A stretch of 64,000 bases of DNA, from NCBI RefSeq assembly GCF_020360975.1, contig NW_025408684.1, positions 1,302,001-1,366,000 on the forward strand. The letters run 5' to 3'. Source of the stretch: Hirsutella rhossiliensis. Lineage: Eukaryota > Ascomycota > Sordariomycetes > Hypocreales > Ophiocordycipitaceae. Positions 50,433 to 62,598 of the stretch are shown here, piece by piece. The position numbers were made by a program, and so were the translations under genes. The notes beneath the pieces were generated by a model. It ran no database searches. It saw only the letters and a program-made list of their open reading frames with translations, and was not told the DNA's origin. The first letter of the stretch is position 1, and the number at the start of each line of letters is the position of its first letter.

Positions 50433-52684
50433 TCACTGAGACATTCGGATGACGTCCTCGAGGACACCCTTGTTCGCTAGCTTGGTCATCCAACAGTGCA
50501 GCGCCGGCGTGTAGTCCTTCTGCCTCCCCCTCACGCGCTCCTCCTCCTGGGACACGGCGATGGTCTCCTCACGGTACTTAGCCATGGCAAACTTGGTGCC
50601 GGCGACGAGCTTCTCGTACAGGCCGTGGGCCTGCTGTGCGTCCATGTCCGGGCGCGACATGAGCTCCGCGACAAATTTTGGGACCTCGGCGTCGGCAACG
50701 TCCGGCTGCTGGAGCCCAAATTCGCCGAGCGCGGTGTCGTTATCGATGACGCCGAGGAGGCCCTCGTCGGCGGAGATGAGTCGGGCAAAGGCAGCGTCGT
50801 CTTGGAAACGGGAGCGGAGGCGGTCGATGGCGCTCGCGTGGGACGCGATGGCGCTCCGCAGGGCGTCGAGAGGGCTCTGGCACATGGCGATGAGGCTGAA
50901 GCCGTTGGCGCTGTTGCCGTATTCTTGGATGCGTTGCTGGATCCTGGGAGTGGCGACTTCGGTCCAGTCCTCGGGGTTGAGAGGCCCTGCGGGAAAAGAA
51001 AAGGGAAAGTCAGCGTTCTGTCACGGATTTGAGCAGGCACGTGCAGCTTTTCCTTACCAACGTTGCGAGGATTGGCCCTCATGCCGTCAAGCTCCCAAAC
51101 GAAGCCGTTGGCGGGGACGTATGCAATGAAATGGAATCCAAACTCCTCTGGCGGCACGTTGGCCGCCGCCTTCTTCTTTGCTCCTCTACCGGACGCGGCG
51201 GGCCCCTGCTTCCGGCCCTTCTTGGGAGCAACGGACTTCTTGGAGCGCCTGGGCTTGGCCGAGTCCACCTCGTTGGACAGACACAGGTCGGCCTCGAGCA
51301 TGTCTATGCGCCGGACAAAGGAGTTGTGCGCCGCCCTGATGAAGCCGTTGGCCCCTATTCGACGGCCTCGCAGGGGGGAGCTCAAGTCTTTGGTCGACTC
51401 TTTGAAGACCTGGAGCTGCTCGCAGAGCTCCACCTGCTCGGTATTCATGATGATGTTGAGCAGGGCGACCGAGGCGCACGAGTTGGGGGTGGTCTGGCCA
51501 AGGATGTGAGCCATGAAGTTGTCAAAAGAAACACAATTTTGCTAGGGAGTGTGAGCTCACCTGGTTGGCAAACCAGACGGGAGCGTCATCGTCGCTATCG
51601 TCTTCTTCGTCGTCCAGCTGGGGCGTGTACTGGAAGAGAAAAACCAGGCCAAAGACGGGCTTCCTGTGAAAGACGTCGGCGTGCTGTCGAGGGAATTGAC
51701 ACGGCGGGGGAACTTACGGCAAAAGACCCATTGACCATGACTCGAGAGAGAGAAGCTCTTTGATTGTGACTCCTTTGACCCCAAGCTTCTTCACAATGAA
51801 GTTGAAGAAGGCCTGCGCGCAGATTCAAGTCAGTAACCAAAGGTGCTTCTCGGCGGGATAAGGATGCGAGGGGCGGCGATACGTACGGGCTCAGACTCCA
51901 GCTCGACCCACCCCTCCCACGCTTCAATCTCCTCGGCGCTCAGAGGCCTCAGGGCCTCCATGAGGAGGTCATCGGGCAGCGCGACCCCGTCCCTTGCCAC
52001 ATGCTCTGCTGCTTCGTTGGCGGCTCGCTTTGGGTTGCGGCGCGGGGTGACGTCGTCGGCGGTCCTCGCCCGTTTCTGTGGCGGCGCGTCTTCAGTCTCG
52101 GGGCTTCGACGTTTGCCGCCGGCAGCAAATATCGCTGGCCCATCATCGGGCCGGACAGGAACCGGGAGTTCTGCCAAGGGGGCCTGCGGCTCGGCCTCGA
52201 CCTTGGGTGCTGTCTCTTCCGGAGCCTGCTCTGCGGCGGCAGGCTCCGACTCCACCTTGTCTGCGGTCTCCAAGTCCTGCTCTGCGAGTAGATCCGGAGA
52301 CGCTGCCGCAACCCAGATGACAGCCTCTGTCGAAACGTCATGAGGCTCATCTTCAACTTCGTGCGGTGCCTCTGTTGAAAGTTGCCCTGCGGGAGAGCTA
52401 GGTTCGGTCTTATCCGAGATCTCTCCCGGACTCTGCTCTGCGGGTTGGTCCTGAGTCTTTGCCTCAATCTTGTCCGCGACCCTAGAGGCGATTTTGTCGA
52501 AGACGTCTGAAGTGATGTTTGCCACGAAGGTATCTGCGAGTTTGTCTGCCACAACGCTTGCCAGCTTTTCCGCAACCTTGTCCGCGATTCGCTCGGCCAC
52601 TTGCTCCAGAGACTGTCCGAGAGCAGAGGTCAGAGTCTTGTCCGCGGCTGCAGCCTCACGATCCGTCTTTGCGCGGCGAGCCAT
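50433..52684 (-). CDS. UCH-family deubiquitinase (UCHL5/BAP1-like) with repeat extension
   Basis: Five exons (52684-51887, 51812-51718, 51663-51561, 51493-51058, 50986-50433) give 661 residues. The peptidase C12 domain begins near 258 with WEGWVELESEP and AFFNFIVKKLGV. Catalytic elements are Gln332 (VWFANQ), Cys338 (TTPNSCAS), His453 (FGFHFIAYVP) and Asp468 (WELDGM). A 60-residue basic insert (KPRRSKKSVAPKKGRKQG) lies between Cys and His, where UCHL5/BAP1 enzymes have a crossover loop. The C-terminal helices (about 490-661) match the ULD region that docks partners such as Rpn13. The first 255 residues are unusual: a repeated ADK motif region (26-76), then acidic E/A/P-rich sequence and a basic RKR-type patch (KRRSPE, QKRARTAD). 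Convergent with the F-box gene, so ligase and deubiquitinase genes are neighbours. Confidence 0.9.
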
Positions 52685-54186
52685 GGTGAGATTTCATCCG
52701 GGAAAAAGAGGAGATGGTCTTTGCCAAGGGCTAAAGCGGTAGTGTCAGAGAAAGAGATGAAAGGGGATGATGATTGGAATTGAGAGAGAAAGTATCGTGA
52801 GGAGAGTGGCGATGAGTATAGGATGAAAGGTGAGAGGGGGGGAGAGAGAGGGAGAGAGCGGGAGAGAGGGGGGGAGAGAGAGAGAGAGAGGGAGGGAGAA
52901 AGAGAGCTGTGGGGTCGACGAAGATGAAAGAGGTGAAGAGAATTTTCAATGCAGGATGCGATGAATTGGGGAGGTGAAGACAATGAGTGAGTTTGGGAAG
53001 CGTCTATTGCGATCCAAGGTTGAATAGGAGGCGCAAGCTTTTTCTGGTAACACGCGTGGCCAATGATAGCAGCGAGGCGTGAGTTGCAATAGCAACAATG
53101 GGGAAACAATCAGATAGTGATGAAATGCGCGCAATGGCTTCTTCATGACCATTCTCATCGTATTATCTAGAATATCTCGAGCCAGTTGAATGGATGAGCG
53201 TGTTCAAGCCAAGCCTCTGCGCTCGCCGGCAAGGGCCGACATGCAGGAATGCAGCTGCTGTTTACAGAACACGCTGGCCGTAGCTCGCCATGGCTTCGTG
53301 AAGCCGAGGGAAGGGGAAATGATGGAGGAAAGGAGCCGAGCGCGAGCGAGACACGGGACGGAGTTGGATGAAGCACGCACCTCCAACGAGCACGATTCCT
53401 TGCGCTCATCAATAGGGTGGACGGGATGGGGCGCGCCCGGACCAGAGAGAGGCGCCCGAGGCCGGCGACGCAGCCGGACGTAAAGGCGACGATGGCTGTG
53501 CGGCGGCGCAATATTGCAACGCGGATGCGTTTGTTGCAGGATGTCGTAGCCGTGATGCGCCGTCTTGCTTCGCTGTAATTACTTGTCGAGTTCCTCCATC
53601 CTCTAGGGAACGGGGGCTCTTGTCTCTAATAAGCGCGGCCAAGGGACTGTTCGCCTCTACTAACAAGTACGGGTAAGGTAGCCGCTGATGGCGGCTCGGC
53701 AGTTGTTCCAGGTACTTTTCTTGGCGAGGTATTGTCTTCGAGGTTCCGCCAGCTCTACTGTCCGTACCAGTCATGTACTGGTCTGTGCGCCGCGCCCTTC
53801 TTGCCCACGTACAAAGACCGATGAGAGCGGCTGGCAAGTACCGTCAGACACTAAAGAGGGACTACAAAGCGCGCTAGAGGGACTTGGACCAGAGCTCGAG
53901 TACATGCAGCTACGGACGGGCCCAGCACTTACTGACAAGCAATCACCCGCTCTGTACAGTGACGCCGCCTCATTTTTCAAACAAAAAAAAACAACGGTCG
54001 AGACGCGGCAGCAAACACCAGCATCTACACCAACCCGACAATAACGACGACTCACGCGCCTCCATCCGCGCGCTTCACTTCTGTCCATCTCCATCTCGTC
54101 GCGCCCATCGTCTCTCCCTCCTGCGTCAATTCAACACCCCCTTCCCCCCCCCCGATGCTCCCTCTGCATCCATCACACGGAATGCG
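52685..54186. promoter_or_regulatory. 1.5 kb divergent promoter, UCH / POM152
   Basis: The UCH side contains a long purine tract (52831-52906), read as CT-rich leader on the minus strand. A CCAAT (53060-53064) and ACGCGT (53052-53057) lie near the middle. The POM152 side ends in a C-rich leader. No gene is supported. Confidence 0.45.
52831..52906. repeat. GA-rich purine tract
   Basis: Seventy-six bases that are almost pure purine with GAGA and GGGAGA units. It is likely transcribed as part of the UCH 5' leader, about 150 bases before its start. Such mirror-symmetric tracts can form triplex DNA. Confidence 0.8.
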
Positions 54187-57100
54187 ATGAGCTCGACGCC
54201 TCGTCTGCGGTCCGGGTATCCGACGACCCCGGCGACCGCCTCGCGACGCCAGCCTCTCCAAGAGACGCCCAGCAGCGCCGGCTCCGTCTCCTCCACCACC
54301 GGCTCGGCCAAGTCGCCGCCGCTGCTGCCCTTGGCCCCCGAAAACGCCGCCGGCCGCGTCGTCTCCCGCCAGCCCGTCATCCCCCTCACCTTTCTCGATG
54401 CTCCGCAGCAACGTCTCTACGCCTTCGGCCTCTACGCCCTACTCTGGGCATGGAAGCTCTACGACTGGCTTCAGGTGGTCGAGGACGGTGACTCGTCCTG
54501 GTGGCTCTTCCTCAAATGGATCTTCCTCGACTTTGCCTTTCTCTTCGGCCTTCCCGAGCTCAGAATACCATGGCTCGAGCTGTCCCAGGTTGTCGTCACC
54601 ACCTGCTTCGCCTCTCACCTCGTTCTCAACTACATGTTGATGTTCAACATCCCGGTGAGCTCGCCTTTACGTGCAAACCTAGCCCGCTCCATGGCTAACC
54701 CCCCTTCCCTAGCTACCTTGGCAGTCATGGCTCCTTGGCCTTGTCAAGGTGCTCTACGATCGCGAACTGTCCATTTCCGAGCAAAGCGTAAAGGTCTCAA
54801 ACATCCTCAACAACCACTCCTTGATCATGGGCAAGCAAATCATCAACATCCTGCCCGAGGGCTCCGCCGTTCTCAACCCCGATCACGTCCCCTACTGCCT
54901 CAGCTCAAAGCCCAAGGCCAGCGTCTCGCTGCCCGTCTACTTCAACGCCACCGTCCCCGCCGAAATCGAGATTGTCCGCCTCGACTTTGACAACAACAAG
55001 GAGGAGACCATCAAGGTTTCGAGTCGTGAGGTCGGCAAAGTCGCCAAGCAGATTCGCGAGCAGAGCGCCGACCCCAACACGGCTGGCTTTCATTGGCTGT
55101 ACCAGGTCAAGAGGCCCGGCGTGTACCGCCTCGGCAAGGTCTTGGACGAGTACAAGCTCGAGGTCCAGCGAGCGACAAAGAATACCTACGTCGTCCCTTG
55201 CCCTCGTGCGCGCATCAAGACTGCCGACTCGTCCCGACGATGCATCCGCGACTTGTCCGACCTGTCGCTCGAGGTCTTCGGCACGCCGCCCCTCCGAATC
55301 AAGTATCGCAGGACCATCAACGGCAAAAACGATGATTTCCACTTTCAGAGCCTCCAGCCGGACGGTCTCACGTTGCCGCTTCTTCAAGCCTCCTCCAACG
55401 CCGTCTCCGGCCTCGATGACGACTTCTCCTGGGTGCGCCCCTCCAAGATCATGGTCAGCCTGAACGAATCCATGACCACCTCTGGCGAGTGGCAGTATTC
55501 AGTCGAGGAGGTCCACGATGCGTTTGGCAATGTCGTTGAGTACGCCGAGCCGGGCAGCGAGGCCGATGCCACTCCTCCAAAGGGCCTTGCCCAAAAATTC
55601 CTGGTCAAGGAACGACCCAAGGTCCGCATGCGTGGTTGCGATCTCAGAAACCCTCTCAAGGTCGCCAAGGGCCAGGCTGCCAGGCTGCCGGTCAACTTTG
55701 GCTTGTCGGGCGACGTGGCCGACACGTCGCATCAGTTGACTTGGCAATTCTCGCCCATCGACTCCTTGACCAACAGCGGAGATCACGGCGACAACATCTC
55801 CGTCGGAAGTCACCTCGCCAAGAACTCTCGCGATGAGCCGCGCGTCTCCGAGCCGGGTCTTTATACACTCAAGTCGGTCTCGAGCGGCTCTTGCGAAGGC
55901 GAAGTCGACGAACCCTCTTCGTGCCTGCTTTTGAACCCGCTGGAGCCGCGCCTGTCCATCCGATCCGAGGACATTCCTGACAAATGTGCGGGCAATTCCA
56001 TTGGCCTCCGCGTCGACTTGGACCTCGTAGGCACGCCGCCCTTCACCGTCAGATATCAAATCATCACAGACGACCACGTCGAAGACCAGACACACCACGT
56101 CTCCGGGCTGCGGTCGCAGCTCGAATTGATCCCTAGGACGGCAGGCCGTCACAGATATAGATATGTTTTCAAATCCATCGATGACGCAGTCTACTCGGGC
56201 CTGCCCCTCGGAACAGATCTATTCTTGGAGCAGGTGGTCAAGCCCGCCGCCTCTGCCACGATTGCGAACCCCGACAGGGTCATCAGCACGTGTCTGGACT
56301 CCCAGGTCGGAGTCGATGTGGTCCTCTCTGGAGATCCACCCTTCAACCTCGAGTGGGAAACTGTCCATGACGGGAAGCGAAAGACGGAGCGCGTGACGGG
56401 CGTCGAAGAAAACCGCTTCAGGATCCAGACGCCTGTTTTCACCAAGGGAGGAGAGTACATTCTGGCCCTCAGCAGCGTCCAGGACAAGCGTGGCTGCCGA
56501 ACCTTCCTGCAGGATCAACTCAAGATCTCGGTGCGCAGACAACGGCCGCGCGGCGGGTTCGGATTGGTGGAGCAGAAGACCAGCATCATGGCCGTCGAGT
56601 CCGACACGCCACTACGCCTGCCTCTGCGCCTCCAAGGCGAGGCTCCTTGGACCGTTTCCTATCGGAACCTCAACGGAAGCGGCGAGGTATTTACCAAGGT
56701 CGCCACCAGCGCCAACGACGTTGTCATGGTGCGATCACGCGGCGTCTACGAGATTGTGGGTGTCGAGGACAAGCAGTGTCCTGGCAACATCGACCCCTCG
56801 GCGTCCACGTTTCGGGTTGACTGGTTCCCCCGCCCACAAATCTCCCTGGTCGGGACGGACAGCATCACTTCGGCTTCGGGCGAGTTTACCAAGAAGGAGG
56901 TGTGCGAGGGCGACATTGATGGATTCGAGGTCAAGCTTCAAGGTGAGTTTTCCCCGCTCGAGTCATTGCCGCGCCGCGTTTGCTCACCCGTCACAGGTTC
57001 ACCTCCGTACCACGTGCAGTATGAGGTCAAGCACAAGCCTCCTCAGGGATCGCACGCCAGTAGCCGAAAGAGCTTCGACGCCGCGCTCCCGAAGGCCGCC

Positions 57101-58084
57101 ATTTCCATGGACACCTCAAAGGCGGGTGATTATACCTACAAGTTCTTTGGCCTGGCCGACAACCTCTACGACAGCGACGAGAACTTTGATCCGCTGGTTG
57201 TCCAGCAGCGCGTCAACTCCAAACCGTCAGCCGCCTTCTCTAAGCCCGGCCAGTCGTTCAAGTATTGCATGGAGGAGCAAGAGCACGAGGACAGCATCCC
57301 TATGACTCTCACCGGCGTCGCACCCTTCTACGTCGAGATCGAGATCAAGAATCAGGCAGGATCTCCGCCCGACACGTATCGCATTCCCTCCATCAATTCC
57401 AACTCGTATTCCATGCCCATTCCTCGAGAGCACCTTCGCCTTGGGACGCAACAGCTGCGCATCCGAAGAGTGCGAGATGCGCGGGGATGCCAGCAAAAGT
57501 ACGACATTGGCGGTCCATCCATCCAGATCCAGCTGTTCGACGCGCCTTCCATCTACCCCTTGGAGTCGAGGGAGGACTTTTGCGTCGGTGAACGTATTGC
57601 GTACACCCTCTCTGGGACGCCCCCCTTTGACATCACGTACGAGTTCAACGGCCGCTGGAACGCCAAGTCACAGACGACAAACTTCCGCCGCATCGCCGAG
57701 AAGCCGGGCGAGTTCACCATCACCAGCATCTCCGACAAGGCCAGCGAGTGCCGCGCCGCCATCAACCTGCACAAGGCCATCCACCCCCTGCCCAGCGTGC
57801 AGATCAGCCGCGGCAAGCAGTCGCGCGTGGACATTCACGAGGGCAACGAGGTGGACATTCTCTTTGAGTTCTGGGGCTCCCCGCCCTTTGAGTTTACGTA
57901 CACGAGAAGCAGCAACGTCAAGAAGGGCCACCGCAGCGTCGTGCTGGAGACGAGGCACGACATCTCGTACGAGCACAGCAAAATTGTCAAGGCCAGCCAG
58001 GAGGGCACGTACGAGGTGGTGGCCATCAAGGATAGGTTTTGCTCCTTTTCGACGCAGCAGGTCGAGAAGGCGGATGCGCGGTGA
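54187..58084 (+). CDS. POM152: Nuclear pore membrane protein Pom152
   Basis: Three exons (54187-54654, 54713-56942, 56997-58084) give 1261 residues (yeast Pom152: 1337). The N-terminal 65 residues are Ser/Thr/Pro-rich. Hydrophobic helices lie at about 77-94 (YAFGLYALLWAWKLY), 104-123 (WWLFLKWIFLDFAFLFG) and 133-155 (VVVTTCFASHLVLNYMLMF). The lumenal part has repeated Ig-like domains marked by recurrent Gly-x-PPF patterns (VGTPPFTV, SGDPPFNL, TGSPPYHV, SGTPPFDI, WGSPPFEF), each followed by a beta-strand. This repeat series defines Pom152, which forms the membrane ring of the nuclear pore. The second intron (54 nt, GTGAGT...CACAG) is a multiple of three and stop-free; removing it restores the GSPPYH repeat, supporting splicing. 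The first join gives FNIPLPWQSW. Confidence 0.94.
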
Positions 58085-58477
58085 GGAGAGAAGGTTTTAT
58101 GGGGGATTGTGTGGTTGGGCTAGCACCGGGTAGAAGAGGCAGAATGTGATGGGCACCAAGGATTGGGAGAGGGAGAGATGATGGACCGAGTCTTGTACAT
58201 TTGATGCATCTATACCATGGCATGGCGGTTTTTTTTTTGGGGTTTCCCTTTCGACTTTCACTCCTTGCTCGGGGATCGGGTGGTCGAACCGCGATAGAAC
58301 AAGTGACATATGTGGTTCTCAGAAATCCAAGAGATTGAACTGTCTGCGGTGAAACAGAATATGTCCAATTTGCCATTGTCATATTATTTGACGAGACGCA
58401 ACATGGTATCTCAAATAGTGAAAAGCGTGGGTTAGACGCAGCTCACTCGCTCCATAATCTCCTTCCCTCTCCAATTC
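58085..58477. other. Convergent intergenic region POM152 / UTP22
   Basis: About 393 bases between two stop codons, with a T run near 58229. No further feature is visible. Confidence 0.4.
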
Positions 58478-61400
58478 TCAATCCTTCGCCTCTTCCTCGT
58501 CAACCACCTCAATCTTCTTGATCAAGTCCCCCCCCGCGCGCGCAATCTCCAACAGCACGGCCTCGCGGTTGACCTCGACGAGATCGGCGTCGGCATCGGA
58601 ACCCGCGAGCCTGCAAAAGTTGTACGGCAAACCCGCCCTGAACTTGACGCCCTGCTGCTGCTGCTGCAACCTGGGGCACCAGATGGCGGCGAGGACGGCT
58701 TCGTCGGCGCCGCCGCGGAAAAACACGAGCGTGTCCTCATAGGCGCGCTGCAGCTCGCCGGCCAGCACGTCGACGGGGTGAGCGCGCGCGGGCAGGGGGG
58801 CCTTGCCCGTGCGGTCGTCGAGATTCTTGAACCGCGCCGGCTTCCTGGCGCCGGCCTCGGCGCCGGCCTCGCGAGCGGTGGCCCGGACGGCCTTGGTGGA
58901 GAGGTGGATGAGGACGTCGTAATCCCGCAGGGAGGTCTGGAACAAGGCGGACGGGTCAAGGGGCCCTGATTGTTCGCGGACGAGTTTGTAGGCTGCCTTG
59001 GCGAGGCGGGTCATTCGCGAGGCGATGAGCTTGGAAGGGCCGTCGCGGGTGTAGGCCATGCCGGACTGGTCGTTGCTGGTGGCGACAAACAGGGCGGACC
59101 TGTTCATGTGCGGATCCCGCTTCCTCCACGACTCGAGCTCTTTGCGGATCGAAGACCGATCCTCGCTGGTGAGCGTCTCGGCCGAGTCGACAATCAGGGG
59201 CTCATCCCGCCAGTCCCACCTAGAGAGGAAGAAGAGCGTGCGCAACAAGCCCGTCGCGGGAGACGACGGCACATTCCATGGGTACGGCTTGAGGAAGACA
59301 TGCAGCACAAAGAGCTCAATCAGCTCGGCACTGAAGTGGCCGCTCAGCTTGTGGCAGTCGAACCAGTGCCTCATGAGCCTGACGGACTGCGAGAGGGGAT
59401 GCAGTCTTGTGCAGAATGTGGCCACCGTCTGAGTATGCAAAGGCAGGGTCGTATATAGCCAGTGGAACCTAGCCAGGGCTTCCGCAGACTCGTCGCGTTC
59501 GCGGTGTTCCAGCGCCCGGCTGTTGGCATGCCGCTCCAGGAGAGCTTCCTCTAGATCGCAATGTATCCGGATGCGAAACGCTGCGCCAGTGTCGTAGACG
59601 ATGTCGAGATATGCCAAATTCTCAATGCCCACGGCCCTGTTCTCGCGGCCCAGGCATGTTGTCATGTTTTCGTGTGCAGCCGTCAGGCGCTTGTCAATGT
59701 CGAGCAGGAACTCAATCTTGGCCTCCTGAATGGCGGTCAGGTTCTCGGGCCACTTTGCAGATGCCTCAAAGTAGAGGTTGACGTTCATGAGTTCGACAGA
59801 ATCCTTGTGGAAGGCCAGCATTGGGGGCTCGACAGAGGAATACCGGAACATGGGCGAGACGGGAGACAGCTGCCGTATCTGCAGCGGCATCTCCTCCAGG
59901 CTGCGAATATCACGCTCAAAGGTCGAGAAGGCGCGCTTGGCCGCGTCAAAGGCTTCCTTGTCAAGATGTGACAGGCCGATGGTTGAAGAGAAGTCGCTTC
60001 CGCGGGACGTCAACTCGTCTTTGGTAACTTTGATGTGACGTTTGAGGGCGAAGCGAGCAATCTCCTCAGAGATTTGACGCGGAAGTCTGCTTGACCACTC
60101 GACGCACTCGAGTATGCTCCCGTCTTTGAACCGCCGCAGCTCGGCCTTGTCACCCCAGAAATGGCGGAAAGCAGCAGCCTCCTTCGGATCCTCAGCTGGA
60201 GGTCCGTATTCCATCTGACGAGACATTTGTGCCGGGTCGAAAATGACGCCCACGTCGACTTTCCGGGCCTGGCTCGGGATCTTGGCGTTGAGCGACCAAG
60301 ACGCTCCGGGTTGCTGTCTGAAGTGGATGAGTTGAGCACGCTCCCCGTATGCCTTCTTGAGTATGCGGTGGGCCTCTAGGCTGAATTTGAATGCTGGGCT
60401 GCTCCTGTCGGCCGTGTCGGAGAATCGCGACAGTACGTCGGGGCTTTCAATCTCAAATGTCGCGTCAAACAGCTGGGGCACGGAATCCGCCTTCATGATA
60501 AACGTGGCATCAAACTTGTCCGTGGCCTCATCAGCGAGCAAGTCGGCCGTCGACCTTGCGTAGAGCTGAAGCAGTCCGGCGGACCATGGGGTCATCTTGA
60601 ATGCGATATTGAGTTCTCGGGTTGGATCGAATAGAACAGGGCCTGGTTCTCGAAAGGTCTTGGCGTCTGCTGTGGATGCGGCAAAGGCAAAGGCTTTCTT
60701 GTTGAAATCCGTCGTCGCGAGGAACTGGATGGCCGCCTTGAAGAGCTCGGTGCTGCTGAGCGATGTGGACAGGACGGATTGGCCTTCACGGCCGTCGGTG
60801 CCCAGTAGCAGCGCAATCATGATTGCCCATTCAAAGTGTCCAAACCCACCTTGAGAAACTGCGCCTCCGAAGCCGCGTTGTTGCAGCCATATCCTTCCGA
60901 GAATGCAGGCGTCTGGAAAGGCGGGGCACTCGTTTCGCGCGTGGGCGAGGACGCGCAGGTATGGGATGAAAGTCCTTTCCGCATTCAGAGTGGAGTTGTA
61001 GAAGGGCGTGGCCGAAGACTTTTCCTTGGTTGCCTCTCCGTTTCGATTGCAGTTGGAGGCGGGAGTGAGCTTGGACCAGGGGAAGAGCTCGTCGGGAGCG
61101 CAAGGGATCAGTCTTATGCTATACTTGGGCTCCGAGCGGACCCTTTTCTTGGACTTGCCCTCCTTGGCGCGAGGGTGGATGACGAGCAACGGTAGCAAAG
61201 GGTTGTCGTTGAGATGCTCAAAGGTCAAGTCCACGGAGTCGTCCAGCGCGGAGCGCACATGGACTGCAATGTAGGCGAGATAGTAGGCCCGGCGATAAAA
61301 GTAGCGCATGTTCAGGTAGTCCTTTTCCTGGAACAGCGACTTGGGCATCTGGACAACCATGTCGACGGCGAGCGCAGGCTGCGACTTGACCATGGTCCTG

Positions 61401-61838
61401 GAGACGTAGCTGCCGACGACGTTGCACTGCGACGGCCTGGCGTACGAGACCTTGTAGGGCGCGTCGTTGGCGGGCTTGGGATCTGGGTACGGAACGACGA
61501 CGGCGTGCTTCTTCTCGAACTTGGCGGTGGCTTCGCCGATCTAAGCTAGGGTTAGCGACTTGTCGCAGCCCGGCTGGGTCGAGCAGACGTACGGGAACTG
61601 GCTCATGGGGCTCGATTGCGTCGAGGATTTCCTTGAGGCGGAAGAGGTGATCATCTACGCCCTTGAGCGCCTTTCTGTAGTTCAGTCTGGCCTCGTGCAG
61701 AAGCTGGTCGGTCTGGAGGACAAAGGTGGTGGCCGTCGACACTTGGACGGCGCTTCGAGACTCGAAGTCGATGAGGCCATGGTGCCACAAGCCGGCGCCC
61801 GCATGGTCAATCTTGCGACGCTTTGAGCTCGACTCCAT
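58478..61838 (-). CDS. UTP22: U3 snoRNP/SSU processome component Utp22 (Nrap family)
   Basis: Two exons (61838-61593, 61540-58478) give 1102 residues (yeast Utp22: 1237). The start MESSSKRRKIDHAGAGL is Lys/Arg-rich, then EILDAIEPHEPVP joins IGEATAKFEKKHAV across a 52-nt intron (GTACGT...TTAG). Nrap-family blocks follow: NVVGSYVSRTMVKSQP, DLVVQMP-like DMVVQMPKSLFQEKDYLN, FGHFEWAIMIALLL, WGDKAELRRFKDGSI, and FVLHVFLKPYPWNVP. The family derives from nucleotidyltransferase/OAS1-type domains without catalysis and forms part of the UTP-C/CURI complexes in nucleolar 18S rRNA maturation. The C-terminus contains an RLQQQQQGVK run encoded by CAG/CTG triplets. The divergent partner is the CoA-transferase gene. 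Confidence 0.93.
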
Positions 61839-62010
61839 GATGCAGAAATGGCGATAAAGTAACGACGTCCATCGGTGGAAGCTTGCATTGGAATTTTTTT
61901 GGACTGGCCCTTGGAGCTGCGGGGCGATAAGCTGATAAGCCACGGCGGGAAGTCTTTCCGCACGACGGAGTAATTAGAGTGAGGAGGCACACACGGCACT
62001 CTTTGGCGGG

Positions 62011-62046
62011 CTTTTGCTTTTGCTTTTGCTTTTGTTTTTGCTTTTG
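62011..62046 (+). repeat. CTTTTG hexamer array
   Basis: Six tandem hexamers (five CTTTTG, one TTTTTG in fifth place) span exactly 36 bases. The array lies about 170 bases upstream of the UTP22 start. Confidence 0.9.
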
Positions 62047-62436
62047 CAGCGGCTACCCTCAGGGCCATCTCGCTTTCCACGCTCGTCGACCTCGGTCGGT
62101 ATTCGGAACCTTGACGGAATGCATCGAAGAGGGGTCAAACCACTTGGATGTTTCGAGCCGCTCGAGCCAAGGACAGCCAGAATGGATCGGGACGTGGACG
62201 CCCTCCCCCAAGACGCTGTAGTGGGTCGAACAGCAACCCCAGTGGCTTCGAGGCGCAGAACCGGGTACGGATAACGGTCACGGGATTGGCCTGATCCCAT
62301 ATCCAAGTTACCCCGTGCCCAAAGACGGTATGGAGATGGACCCCAGACTCCTCCCTAGTGCTGCATACGCGGAACGGACCCCTGCTGGTGTAGCCGAAGC
62401 GGAGGAGCGGCCGCCTCGGCCACCCGCGGTTCAGCG

Positions 62437-62447
62437 GTTATAAAGCC
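62437..62447 (+). promoter_or_regulatory. TATA-like box for the CoA-transferase gene
   Basis: A TATAAAG element stands about 155 bases before the ATG at 62599, a plausible TATA position for a fungal gene with a leader of about 100-120 bases. Confidence 0.4.
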
Positions 62448-62598
62448 GCCCGCCGCACAACCGCCTCTCCCTTGGCTGTCGCCTCAGCTTGGGTCTGTCC
62501 CGACGGCATTGACTTTGCCATCTGTCAAGCAATTGACTGACTGCGCTACTTCGGATTGCCACCCCCATTTGCTCGATTGTCTCTCGCCTCTCCTCTCC

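Larger units (their letters stand above)
61839..62598. promoter_or_regulatory. Divergent promoter, UTP22 / CoA-transferase
   Basis: About 760 bases separate the start codons. It contains the hexamer array at 62011-62046 and a TATAAAG-like GTTATAAAGCC at 62437-62447, 150-160 bases before the CoA-transferase start. No gene is supported. Confidence 0.45.

Noticed and set aside
61682..62080. Lys-Ala repeat protein (KAKAKAK) on the minus strand
   Set aside because: Direct translation of the CTTTTG hexamer array upstream of UTP22; out of frame with the UTP22 start.
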